From: Myxococcales bacterium
GTDB lineage: Bacteria; Myxococcota_A; UBA9160; JALSIO01
NCBI GenBank assembly: GCA_026989995.1
Contig: JALSIO010000509.1
Coordinates: 1 to 15,709, forward strand
Direction: 5' to 3'
DNA: 15,709 bases
Under the pieces are notes generated by a model, which was given only the letters and a program-made list of their open reading frames with translations, was not told the DNA's origin and did not search any database. Below, one piece after another: positions 1-7,239 of this stretch; positions within the stretch are counted from its first letter, which is position 1; each line of letters starts with the position of its first letter. A program made the translations under genes and the position numbers.

Positions 1-64
1 ACCCGGGCCCGGCAGGGCGTCTTCGCCGGTGGAAGGTTCGTCCGGTGTGCCGATGGAGCGGGTG

Positions 65-802
65 ATGGGTGAGCTGGTCTTCGTGGGAACGTCAGACGCA
101 TTCGGCGCCGGCGGGCGGGGCCACACTGCAGTGCTGGTGCGCGCTGCGGGGTCGACGGCCCTGGTCGACTGCGGCCCGAGCACGCTGCAGGGCCTCGAGC
201 GGCTCGGGGTGGATCGCAACGAGCTCGATGCCATCCTGCTGACCCACTTCCACGGGGACCACTTCGCCGGGATCCCCTTCCTGCTCCTGGCCTACCTCTA
301 TGAGGACGAACGCGAGCGCCCCCTGGTGATCGCCGGCCCGCCCGGCGTCGAGCAGCGCGTGCGGCGGCTCGCCGATGCACTCGGCTACGGGCTCGAGGAC
401 CGCGAATGGACCTTCGACATCGTCTTCCTCGAGCTCGCCCCCGGGGCACCCGTCGAGGTCGGCCCCTTCGAGGTCGAGGCCTTCGAGGTACAGCACCAGA
501 AGGAGGTGGAGCCCCACGGTCTCCACCTCCGGGCCGAGGGGCGCCATCTCGTCTTCTCCGGCGACACCGGCTGGTTCGACGGCCTCGCCGACGAAGTCCG
601 GGACGCGGACCTCTTCGTGTGCGAATGCACCTTCTACGACCGCGGCTACGACTTCCACATCGACTACGTGCAGCTCCTCGAGAAACGCGATCAGCTCGAG
701 TGCGGGCGGCTGGTGATCACCCACCTCGGCCGCGAGATGCGCGCCCGCGAGGACACCACCGAATTCGAGCGGGCCGACGACGGCTCCGCGATCACATTCT
801 AG
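65..802 (+). CDS. MBL-fold metallo-hydrolase (RNase Z/PhnP-like)
   Basis: This is a metallo-beta-lactamase-fold hydrolase of 245 residues, probably cytosolic. The metal-binding motif THFHGDH lies at residues 60-66 (H61, H63, D65, H66). FSGDTGW supplies the bridging Asp at D167, and LVITHLG supplies the last His at H220. H144 in EVQHQ also fits the RNase Z-like pattern. ATG 65 is chosen because GGAG at 55-58 sits six bases upstream and the protein then opens directly on the first beta strand (GELVFVGTSDAF). In-frame GTG 29 and ATG 53 have no comparable ribosome site. The family includes tRNA 3'-processing enzymes, cyclic phosphodiesterases and other hydrolases. I see no long exosite arm typical of true RNase Z, so the substrate is unknown. 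The gene is convergent with anmK, 73 bp away. Confidence 0.88.
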   Translation: MGELVFVGTSDAFGAGGRGHTAVLVRAAGSTALVDCGPSTLQGLERLGVDRNELDAILLTHFHGDHFAGIPFLLLAYLYEDERERPLVIAGPPGVEQRVRRLADALGYGLEDREWTFDIVFLELAPGAPVEVGPFEVEAFEVQHQKEVEPHGLHLRAEGRHLVFSGDTGWFDGLADEVRDADLFVCECTFYDRGYDFHIDYVQLLEKRDQLECGRLVITHLGREMRAREDTTEFERADDGSAITF

Positions 803-845
803 GCCGCCGCGCCCGGAGAGGCCGGCACGGCGGCGCGGGTGCCGG
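803..845. terminator. GC-rich stem-loops between convergent genes
   Basis: Two alternative hairpins lie between the MBL and anmK stop codons. GCCGCCG (803-809) can pair with CGGCGGC (828-834), or CCGGCAC (822-828) with GTGCCGG (839-845). They are mutually exclusive. No T-run follows on either strand, so a bidirectional terminator is only a weak suggestion based on position. Confidence 0.25.
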
Positions 846-875
846 GGCGGGGGTGCTTCGGCCGCCTCCCACGCC

Positions 876-2009
876 TCAGGGCAGGACCCGCTCGCCGAGG
901 ACCCGCGGGCCGCGTGCCCCCGTGCAGGCCGGGAGGTGGTTGGGCAGCCCCAGCCAGGCATTGCGGCCGAGCAGGGAGAAGGCCACCGCCTCGACGGCTT
1001 CGGCTGCGACTCCCTCGCTGTCGGTGGTCTCCACCCGGGTGCGCGGGAGGCTCTCCCGGAGCGCCGCGAGGAAGGCCGGATTGCGGGCCCCACCGCCGCA
1101 GACGAGCAGGCGCGCCGGAACCGCCGCGAAGCGCTCGAGGGAGCCGGCGACGGCCTGCGCCGTGGCGCGGACGAGGGTCGCGAGGAGGTCATCGAGCCCG
1201 TACCGCCCCGCGCGGACGCGGGCGAGGAGGGACTCGGCCCGCTCCGGTCCGTAGCGCTCCCGCCCGGTCGACTTCGGCGGCGGGCGCTCGAGGTACTCGT
1301 CGTCGAGGAGCTCCACGAGCAGCTCGGGCACCACCCGACCGGCCCGTGCGCGGCGCCCGCCGCGGTCGAGCTGCTCACGCCCCCCGGTTCCGCGCCGCAC
1401 CACCTCGTCGACCAGGCAGCCGGCGGGTCCGACGTCGAAGGCGAGCACACCCTCGGTCCCGCCGTCCGGCGGCAGCCAGGTGAGGTTGGCGATGCCGCCC
1501 AGGTTGAGCACCGCACGCGACTCCCCGGCCCTTCCGAAGGCCACGTGGTGGAAGAAGGGGGCCAGCGGTGCCCCCTCCCCTCCCGCCGCGAGGTCGCGGG
1601 CCCGAAAATCGGCGACGACCGGCAGTCCCGTCCGCTCGGCGATGCGGGAGGGGTCGCCGAGCTGCAGGCTGCCGCCGAGCTCCGGGTGGTGGGCCACGGT
1701 CTGCCCGTGGGAGGCGATGGCGGTGACGGCCCGGGGCGGGAGGCCCGCGTCCCGGAGCACCCCCAACGCCGCCTCGGCGAAGCGATCCGCGAGCTCCCGG
1801 TCGAGGTCGACGAGCTCGGCCAGCATCCGCCCGGCCGGGAGGCTCCCGGCGGCCAGGCCGTGGATGCGTGCGCGGAGGGCGGCGGGGATCGGCTCCTCGC
1901 GGTACGCGAGGAGCCGGAAGGGGCGGGCCGCCACCCCGCTCGGCCAGTCCACGAGCGCGGCGTCCACCGCGTCGGCCGAGGTCCCCGACATGAGGCCGAT
2001 GACGCGCAC
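876..2009 (-). CDS. anmK: Anhydro-N-acetylmuramic acid kinase
   Basis: AnmK opens and phosphorylates 1,6-anhydro-MurNAc to MurNAc-6-phosphate, feeding recycled peptidoglycan sugar back into metabolism. The hallmarks are in order: GLMSGTSADAVDAAL (residues 5-19), ASHGQT (99-104), DFRARDLAAGGEGAPLAPFFH (134-154 region), LNLGGIANLT (168-177), FDVGPAG (191-197), PPPKSTGRE (243-251), CGGGARNP, and the C-terminal GLPNHLPACTGA. GTG 2009 gives MRVIGLMSGTS and 377 residues, the usual family start and length. ATG 2084 is also in frame and would add 25 residues with no family counterpart, and its GGAGG touches the ATG. Oddities: the family signature DTGPxN reads DVGPAG here (Thr to Val, Asn to Gly), and MSGTSxDG reads MSGTSADA. 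The Asp of that signature, thought to be the catalytic base, is kept. The gene stands alone and is convergent with the MBL gene. Confidence 0.93.
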   Translation of the reverse strand: MRVIGLMSGTSADAVDAALVDWPSGVAARPFRLLAYREEPIPAALRARIHGLAAGSLPAGRMLAELVDLDRELADRFAEAALGVLRDAGLPPRAVTAIASHGQTVAHHPELGGSLQLGDPSRIAERTGLPVVADFRARDLAAGGEGAPLAPFFHHVAFGRAGESRAVLNLGGIANLTWLPPDGGTEGVLAFDVGPAGCLVDEVVRRGTGGREQLDRGGRRARAGRVVPELLVELLDDEYLERPPPKSTGRERYGPERAESLLARVRAGRYGLDDLLATLVRATAQAVAGSLERFAAVPARLLVCGGGARNPAFLAALRESLPRTRVETTDSEGVAAEAVEAVAFSLLGRNAWLGLPNHLPACTGARGPRVLGERVLP

Positions 2010-2058
2010 GGGAGCGAAGGGTGGCAGGCCGCCGGAATGCCCGCACCCCCGCCCCGCG

Positions 2059-2087
2059 TTGACATTCCCGCGGGTGCCGTCCATCCT
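2059..2087 (+). promoter_or_regulatory. Candidate sigma70 promoter of the glycosyltransferase operon
   Basis: A perfect TTGACA (2059-2064) is followed after 17 bases by CATCCT (2082-2087), which keeps the A2, T3 and T6 positions of a -10 box. It points at the small membrane-protein gene about 100 bases downstream and would head the 2191-5686 operon. It lies in the divergent region upstream of anmK. The -10 match is only moderate. Confidence 0.42.
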
Positions 2088-2190
2088 CCGGGCCCACCCG
2101 GATCCGACCGGGCCCACGACCCTTCCCGGCCCGCCCGGACGGGGAGCGCGCACAGCGCGGGAGCACACCACCCCGCGAGGGGAGCACGCC

Positions 2191-2430
2191 ATGAACGATT
2201 CCTCGCGGGCCCAGGGCGGCATGATCTGCATCGCCACCGTCGTCCTCGGCGCCCTCTTCCTCCTCGGCCTGCTGCGGGGGAGCTACCTGGCCCTCGCGAT
2301 CCCGGTGGCCATCTTGGTGTTCTTCGTGCTCGGGCTCGCGTTCTGGGTGGGCTACACGATCGCCACCGTCGAGGTGGAACCCGAGTCCCCGCCCGGGGAA
2401 GGCGAGGCCTCCGGAACCCCCGGGTCCTAG
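2191..2430 (+). CDS. Small two-helix membrane protein, unknown function
   Basis: This is a 79-residue protein starting at ATG 2191, with AGGGGAG at 2178-2184 well placed as its ribosome site. After a short polar N-terminus (MNDSSRAQGG) there are two hydrophobic stretches, about residues 11-28 (ICIATVVLGALFLLGLL) and 32-58 (YLALAIPVAILVFFVLGLAF onward). A hydrophilic acidic/Pro-rich tail (EVEPESPPGEGEASGTPGS) follows. It should be a hairpin in the inner membrane with both ends on the same side. I recognise no family. The stop is 10 bp before the first glycosyltransferase, so it is probably the first gene of that operon and may act as a small membrane partner for the glycosyltransferases; that role is inference from position only. 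Confidence 0.75.
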   Translation: MNDSSRAQGGMICIATVVLGALFLLGLLRGSYLALAIPVAILVFFVLGLAFWVGYTIATVEVEPESPPGEGEASGTPGS

Positions 2431-2440
2431 GGAATCGGCC

Positions 2441-3703
2441 GTGCGCATCGCGCTTCTCACCTACCGCGGGAACATGTACTGCGGCGGCCAGGGCATCTAC
2501 GCGGCCTACCTGGCCCGGGAACTGCGGGCGCTCGGCCACGACGTCCACGTGATCGCCGGCCCCCCGCTTCCGGAGCTCGCGCCGGGCATTCCCCTTCACG
2601 TGATTCCCAACCAGAACGTCTTCGGGGTCCGGCACCCGGACTGGGCGCGGCGCGAGCGCCCGCTCTCGCTCCTCGCCCCCCTGAACCTCTTCGAGCTCGG
2701 CGTGTCGCGGTTCGGGGTCTTTCCCGAGATGCAGACCTTCGGGCTGCGACTCCTCCTCCGCTGGCGCGAGCTCCAGCGGCGCCACCGCTTCGACGTGGTC
2801 TTCGACAACCAGTCCCTCTCCTGGGGCCTGCTCGGGATCCGGGCGGCCGGCACCCCCGTCGTCTCGGTGATCCACCACCCCCTGCACATCGACCGGGAGG
2901 CGGATTTCGCCATCGACCCGCGGCTCGCCACCCGGATCCGCCGGACCCTCTACTTCCCGCTCTTCATGCAGCAGCAGGTGGCGCCCCGGCTCGACCGGAT
3001 CGTCACCGTGAGCGAGGCCTCGCGCGCCGAGATCCAGCGGTACTTCGGGATCCCCGAGAAGGAGGTCCCGGTCGTGTACAACGGAACCGACACGGATCTC
3101 TTCCGACCCGTGCCGGGGACGCCGATCGAGGCGGACCTGCTCTTCGTGGGGCGGACGGAGGACCGCAAGAAGGGCATCGGAACCCTGCTCGAGGCCATGG
3201 CGCACCTGCCGGCCGGGGTCACGCTCAAGATCGTCGACGGGCGGATCCCGGACGACGGCCTGGTCCCCCGGCTGATCCGCCGTTTTCGCCTCGAGCAGCG
3301 TGTGGTCCTCCACCGCAGCCGCATGCTGACCACCGAGGAACTGGTCCGACAGTACTCCACGGCCCGGATCGCAGTGGTCCCCTCCTTCTTCGAGGGCTTC
3401 GGATTCCCGGCCAGCGAGGCCATGGCCTGCGGCCTGCCCGTGGTCGCCAACGCGGCGGGCGCCCTGCCGGAGGTGGTGGGGACCAGTGGCGAGGCGGGAC
3501 TGCTCGTGCCTCCGAGGGACGCCCGAGCCCTCGCGGCGGCCATTCGGCGCATCCTCGCCGAGCCGGGTCGCGCCGAGAGGATGGGCCGCGCGGCGCGGGC
3601 GCGGGTGCAGCGCCTCTTCCGCTGGAGCGGCGCCGCCGTCGGCCTGGCCGCGGTGCTCGAGGAGACCGTGCGTGCTGCTCACCGTCGACCTCGACCGGCT
3701 TGA
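2441..3703 (+). CDS. GT4-family glycosyltransferase (first paralog)
   Basis: This is a 420-residue GT-B fold retaining glycosyltransferase of the GT4 type. The N-terminal Rossmann half opens RIALLTYRGN and carries a glycine-rich loop CGGQG (residues 14-18). IHHP (144-147) and VVYNGTD (211-217) are typical of the domain junction. The C-terminal donor-binding half carries the E-x7-E motif EGFGFPASE (E318, E326), followed by AGALPEVVG. The start is GTG 2441, ten bases after the membrane-protein stop, with a weak AGGGA near 2429. Donor and acceptor sugars cannot be read from sequence. It is strikingly similar along its length to the gene at 4397-5686, including the unusual YRGNMxCGGQG opening, so the two arose by duplication. 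It lacks a signal peptide or membrane segment and probably works at the cytoplasmic face of the membrane. Confidence 0.92.
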   Translation: MRIALLTYRGNMYCGGQGIYAAYLARELRALGHDVHVIAGPPLPELAPGIPLHVIPNQNVFGVRHPDWARRERPLSLLAPLNLFELGVSRFGVFPEMQTFGLRLLLRWRELQRRHRFDVVFDNQSLSWGLLGIRAAGTPVVSVIHHPLHIDREADFAIDPRLATRIRRTLYFPLFMQQQVAPRLDRIVTVSEASRAEIQRYFGIPEKEVPVVYNGTDTDLFRPVPGTPIEADLLFVGRTEDRKKGIGTLLEAMAHLPAGVTLKIVDGRIPDDGLVPRLIRRFRLEQRVVLHRSRMLTTEELVRQYSTARIAVVPSFFEGFGFPASEAMACGLPVVANAAGALPEVVGTSGEAGLLVPPRDARALAAAIRRILAEPGRAERMGRAARARVQRLFRWSGAAVGLAAVLEETVRAAHRRPRPA

Positions 3704-4400
3704 CGTCCGGCCGGGACACCGGCTGCTCGACGCCGGCTGCGGAGAGGGCCGCCACTGCTTCGGGGCACTCGAACGGGGCGCGGAGGTGGTCGGGATCGAT
3801 CTCGACGCGGACTCCCTCCGCGCAGGCGCCCGCCCCCTCGCCTCCCGGGGCCGGCTTCTCGGCCGGAGACTCGCCTCCATGCTCCGCGGGGACGTCTTCG
3901 CCCTCCCCTTTCCCGACGCGAGCTTCGACCGGGTGATCTGCTCGGAGGTGATGGAACACGTCCACGACTACCGCGCAGCCCTCCGGGAGCTGGCGCGCGT
4001 GACCCGACCCGGTGGCCGACTCGCCGTCACCATCCCCACCGCGACCAGCGAACACCTCTACCTCCGGCTCGGAGACGACTACTTCGAGAGTCCCGGAGGT
4101 CACATCCGCATCTTCCGCCCCCGCCAGCTCGCCCGTGCCCTGGCGGGCAGCGGCTTCCGGACCACGGGCGTGGGCTTCGCCCACGGGCTGCACACGCCCT
4201 ACTGGGTGCTCCGCTCCCTGGCCGGGCTTCCGCGGGCCGACGCGAGCCCCCTGGTGCGCGCCTATCGGCACTTCCTCATCCGGGCGACGGCCTCCCGGGC
4301 GATGGGAGCGCTCGAGTCGGCTCTGAACCGGGTGTGTCCGAAGAGCCTGATCCTCTACGCCGAGCGGGTCGCCGGCGCAGCCCCGGCCTCCGCCGCGTGA
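3672..4400 (+). CDS. Class I SAM-dependent methyltransferase
   Basis: This is a 242-residue Rossmann-fold methyltransferase of the type 11 kind. The SAM-binding motif I is LLDAGCGEGRH (residues 18-28). Motif II is VVGIDLD, with its acidic residue near 45. GDVFALPFPDASFDRVICSEV (motifs III-IV) and RPGGRLAVTIPT follow. I chose GTG 3672 because GAGGAGA at 3659-3665 lies six bases upstream and the product then begins just before motif I. The longer in-frame upstream reading is the shadow of the glycosyltransferase. The gene overlaps the preceding glycosyltransferase by 32 bp and its TGA overlaps the next start, so all three are probably translationally coupled. Its likely substrate is a sugar or lipid-linked glycan made by its neighbours, but this is inferred from context. 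Confidence 0.87.
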   Translation: MLLTVDLDRLDVRPGHRLLDAGCGEGRHCFGALERGAEVVGIDLDADSLRAGARPLASRGRLLGRRLASMLRGDVFALPFPDASFDRVICSEVMEHVHDYRAALRELARVTRPGGRLAVTIPTATSEHLYLRLGDDYFESPGGHIRIFRPRQLARALAGSGFRTTGVGFAHGLHTPYWVLRSLAGLPRADASPLVRAYRHFLIRATASRAMGALESALNRVCPKSLILYAERVAGAAPASAA

Positions 4401-5686
4401 GCCGGCGCGGGCTTCGCATCCTCTTCACCGCCTACCGCGGCAACATGCACTGCGGCGGCCAGGGCGTCTATCTGTGGTTTCTCGCGCGCTCCCTCGCGCG
4501 GCTCGGCCACCGCGTGGAGGTGCTCGTCGGACCCCCCTACCCGGACCCGATGCCCTTCGCCGATCGCGTGGAGCAGGTGGAGAACCTCGAGTTCTGGGCG
4601 GGTTGGTTCGCCCGCGACGTCGCGCGGCGGGTGGCCGGGCGGGGCCCCGCCGTGCTCGGCCCGCTCCACTTCTACGAGCTCACCGCGAGCCGGCTCGGCT
4701 TCCTCCCCGAGCCCTTCGCCTTCAGCGTCCGCGCCTTCCGCGCGGCGGTCCGGCGCCTGCGGGAGGGCGCCCGCTTCGACCTTGTCCACGACGTCCAGTC
4801 GCTGGGCTGGGGACTCCTGGGCATTCGCGCCCTCGGGCTGCCGGTGGTCAGCACCGTGCACCACCCGCTGACGGTGGACCGGGAGGCCTCCTTCGCCCGC
4901 GACCGGAGCCTCCGGGACGCCGTCGGGACGGTGCAGTTCTACCCGCTGGGAATGCAGCGCGCGGTGGCCCGGCGCCTCGATGCGGTGCTGACCTCGTCAC
5001 CGGCCAGCGCGAGCCGGCTCGAGCGGGACTTTCGAATCCCGCGAAGCAGGCTCCACATGGTCTGGAACGGCATCGACACGGAGCTCTTCTGCCCCGACCC
5101 GGCGGCCGACCGGGTGCCGGGCCAGATCCTGTGCGTGGGGCGGGCCAGCGACCCCAACAAGGGGATCCCGATCCTGGTGGAAGCCCTGGCACGCGTGCCG
5201 CCCCCGGCCCGGCTGGTGCTCGTGGACAGCGACCATCCGGACAGCCCCGCGCGCCGGCGTGCCCGGGAACTCGGCGTGGAGGACCGGATCGCCTTCACCG
5301 GGCGGGTGCCGATCCGGACGCTGGTGGAGCTCTACCGGCGCTCCCGGGTGGTCGTGGTGCCGTCGCTGTACGAGGGCTTCGGGCTGCCGGCGGTGGAGGC
5401 CCTCGCCTGCGGGACCCCGGTGGTGGCCACCCGGGCGGGGGCCCTGCCGGACGTGCTCGAAGCCGTCGGCGGAGGCCTCCTCGTGCCCCCCGGCCGCCCC
5501 GAGCCGCTCGCCCGGGCCCTCGCGGAGCTGCTCGAGCGGCCGGCCCAGGCCGAGGAGCTCGGACGGCGGGCGCGCAAGGAGGTGGCCGCCCGGTTCTCGT
5601 GGGACCGGATCGCGGCCGCCACGGAGGAGGTCTACCGGGCGGTGCTCGACCGGGGACGCCCCGCCAGGATGACCACGTCCGCGTAG
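4397..5686 (+). CDS. GT4-family glycosyltransferase (second paralog)
   Basis: This 429-residue GT-B enzyme is paralogous to the one at 2441-3703. It opens RRGLRILFTAYRGN and carries CGGQG at 19-23. Other shared blocks are QSLGWGLLGIRALGLPVVS (about 134-152), VHHPLTVDRE (154-163) and WNGIDTELF (223-231). The E-x7-E motif is EGFGLPAVE (E326, E334). The start is GTG 4397, which overlaps the methyltransferase stop as GTGA. In-frame GTG 4334 is upstream but would lie deep inside the methyltransferase and has no family counterpart. No Shine-Dalgarno sequence is visible, in keeping with translational coupling. The last 55 bp (5632-5686) are also the 3' end of a methyltransferase gene on the other strand. 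Sugar specificity is unknown. Confidence 0.91.
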   Translation: MSRRGLRILFTAYRGNMHCGGQGVYLWFLARSLARLGHRVEVLVGPPYPDPMPFADRVEQVENLEFWAGWFARDVARRVAGRGPAVLGPLHFYELTASRLGFLPEPFAFSVRAFRAAVRRLREGARFDLVHDVQSLGWGLLGIRALGLPVVSTVHHPLTVDREASFARDRSLRDAVGTVQFYPLGMQRAVARRLDAVLTSSPASASRLERDFRIPRSRLHMVWNGIDTELFCPDPAADRVPGQILCVGRASDPNKGIPILVEALARVPPPARLVLVDSDHPDSPARRRARELGVEDRIAFTGRVPIRTLVELYRRSRVVVVPSLYEGFGLPAVEALACGTPVVATRAGALPDVLEAVGGGLLVPPGRPEPLARALAELLERPAQAEELGRRARKEVAARFSWDRIAAATEEVYRAVLDRGRPARMTTSA

Positions 5687-6417
5687 CCCGGCAGCCACCG
5701 CGCGAGGCCACCGACCGCCGCCAGCAGACGCCCGGCCACCGACTCGGGCAGGCGCTCCACCGCGCGACTCCAGACGGGAAGTCCCCATCCGAGCGAGATT
5801 CCCTCGACCACTTCGAGCTCGAGGTGGGCGCCGGCCTGCTCCCGCATGAGCTCGAGGTCGTAGCGCGTGAAGTGGTCGGCCGGCACGTCGTAGTGCCGGC
5901 GACCGCGACCCACCGGACGGCCGAGCCAGCCCTCGGCGAGGTCGTCCGTCCAGCGGGCCAGCCGGCAGGCGAGCGACTCGAAGTTCGCGATGGCCAGCAC
6001 CACGCGGCCGCCCGGTGCGGTCACGCGCGCCATCTCGGCGATGGCGCGGTCCGGGCGGTCGAAGTGGTCGAGGGCTCCCTTGCAGAGCACCGCGTCGAAG
6101 GAGTGGGAGCGGAAGGGGAGCGCGTCCGACCAGCTCCGGACCAGGTGGAGCGGAGGTGCGCCCGCCTCGTCGCGCCGCATCCGCGCAAAGGCCATCATCC
6201 GCCGGGACGGCTCGGCCCCCACGGCAAAGGTCCCGCCCGCGGCGAGGGGGACGAGGTCCTGCCCGAAGCCGCTGGCGACGTCGAGGATCCGGGACCCGGC
6301 GCCCCGGGCGAGCTCCAGGGTGCGCCGGGTCATCCTCTCGAAGAGGTATTCGCTGTCGCGCGTGGTCCCGGTGGGGATCACGTCGCTCATGTCCCGCTCG
6401 AGGTCGACGACCCGCAC
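5632..6417 (-). CDS. Class I SAM-dependent methyltransferase
   Basis: The 261-residue protein has a clear methyltransferase core: motif I ILDVASGFGQD (44-54), the acidic VGAEPS strand end, then WSDALPF, SFDAVLCKGALDHF and APGGRVVLAIAN. The C-terminal third (HYDVPADHFTRYDLELM onward) is typical of type 11 methyltransferases with a variable substrate cap. I prefer GTG 6417, preceded by AAGG eight bases upstream. ATG 6390 (MSDVIPTG) is a possible internal start, with a poorer site. The gene converges with and overlaps the second glycosyltransferase by 55 bp, and the overlapped part encodes its C-terminus (about GYADVVILAGRPRSSTAR). It could modify the product of the glycosyltransferase cluster or belong to the PilZ side; context cannot decide. 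Confidence 0.85.
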   Translation of the reverse strand: MRVVDLERDMSDVIPTGTTRDSEYLFERMTRRTLELARGAGSRILDVASGFGQDLVPLAAGGTFAVGAEPSRRMMAFARMRRDEAGAPPLHLVRSWSDALPFRSHSFDAVLCKGALDHFDRPDRAIAEMARVTAPGGRVVLAIANFESLACRLARWTDDLAEGWLGRPVGRGRRHYDVPADHFTRYDLELMREQAGAHLELEVVEGISLGWGLPVWSRAVERLPESVAGRLLAAVGGLARWLPGYADVVILAGRPRSSTAR

Positions 6418-6583
6418 GTCGCCGACCTTAGCAGGAGGTCGCCCGCGCCCGGGTGGGCGCCCGGCGCCCGCTCGGCCACCGTGCCGGCAGGGGGCCGCAG
6501 GGGCCGCGATCCAACCCCGGTTCACGGGCACGGGTCGGCCGGCGACCCCCGCGGCGGTCGAAAGCCGGTGGTCCCGGCACCGT

Positions 6584-6901
6584 CTAACCGGCGAGTTCCC
6601 CTTCGATGAACCGCGCGAGCAGCTCGCGGAGCGCCTCGTTGCCCCCGCGAAAGCGGAATCCGGCGCGCCGCCGGGCGCGGTCGAGCCAGGCGAGCTCGGC
6701 GTCGAGCGCCAGCGGAAGCCGGAGGCCGGGCAGCGGCAGCTCCGCGCTGGCCGCGGAAGGAAGCTCCCTCTCCGCCGCGAGGACCACCCCGATCCCACCG
6801 GGCGAGAGGTCCACGGCGCGAACCCGCTGCCGCTCCGTCCCGACGCACAGCTCCACCCACGTCTCGAAGGGCGCCCTCGGAAACCGACGCCGTGACGGCA
6901 C
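6584..6901 (-). CDS. PilZ-domain protein (c-di-GMP receptor)
   Basis: This is a single-domain protein of 105 residues. PilZ domains bind cyclic di-GMP through an RxxxR motif and a D/NxSxxG motif. Both are present: R5-RFP-R9 and D31-L-S33-PG-G36. The remaining strands (ERELPSAASAELPLPG, AELAWLD, RAGFRFRG) fit the beta barrel, and a C-terminal helix EALRELLARFIEGELAG closes it. GTG 6901 is the only in-frame start near the domain. Its ribosome site is weak (GGAA eight bases upstream), and codons further upstream contain no ATG, GTG or TTG for a long way. Such lone PilZ proteins act as adaptors in motility, exopolysaccharide or gene control. A sigma54-like element lies about 195 bases upstream. 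Confidence 0.85.
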   Translation of the reverse strand: MPSRRRFPRAPFETWVELCVGTERQRVRAVDLSPGGIGVVLAAERELPSAASAELPLPGLRLPLALDAELAWLDRARRRAGFRFRGGNEALRELLARFIEGELAG

Positions 6902-7239
6902 GGGCGGGGTTCCGACTGCCCGACCGCCGTGCTCCGGGGAGGCCGCCGGCAGAGGCTGTGTCGGGGACGGCCCCTTCGGGCCCCTGGGGCGCTCGGCATG
7001 CAAGGGGGGTGGACCTCGACTCCCGGAGGGACCAGCAGGCGACCCGCCGGGCCCCGGAACCCACTCGGGCAGGCCGCCCCGGGCCGTGGAGGACTGCAAG
7101 ATCCGTGCGCAGGAGCCGGGCCCGGTGCCGAGGGCGCCTTCCCCCGGTGGCTCGCGGAGCTGCGCGCCCGGCGGGGCCACGCCACCGGCCCGGGACGGCG
7201 GGCCGTGACCGGCGGGCTTCCCAGGAAGGGAATCCGCCT
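6902..7239. other. 338-bp intergenic region between PilZ and receiver genes
   Basis: I find no credible gene here; frames across it are Pro/Gly/Arg-rich shadows. It contains a short perfect hairpin (GGCCC 6969-6973 with GGGCC 6978-6982) and the sigma54-like element at 7095-7111 reading toward PilZ. It most likely separates the kinase-receiver transcript from an independently transcribed PilZ gene. Confidence 0.5.
7095..7111 (-). promoter_or_regulatory. Candidate sigma54 (-24/-12) promoter for the PilZ gene
   Basis: On the minus strand the site reads TGCGCACG-GATC-TTGCA. Compared with the consensus TGGCACG-N4-TTGCW it matches GCACG, the spacing and TTGCA exactly. It has C where the first of the two near-invariant Gs should be. 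The predicted start, about 7084, leaves a leader of about 183 bases before the PilZ GTG. Loss of one invariant G lowers confidence. Confidence 0.4.

Noticed and set aside
92..3880. Very long open frame on the minus strand (about 1260 codons) across the MBL, anmK and glycosyltransferase genes
   Set aside because: Low-complexity Arg/Pro/Gly/Ala-rich translation without domains; it is the antisense shadow of GC-biased real genes.
6431..6444. Sigma54-like GG-N10-GC on the minus strand before the methyltransferase at 6417
   Set aside because: Only the invariant pairs match, and the implied start would be at the initiation codon; expected by chance in such GC-rich DNA.
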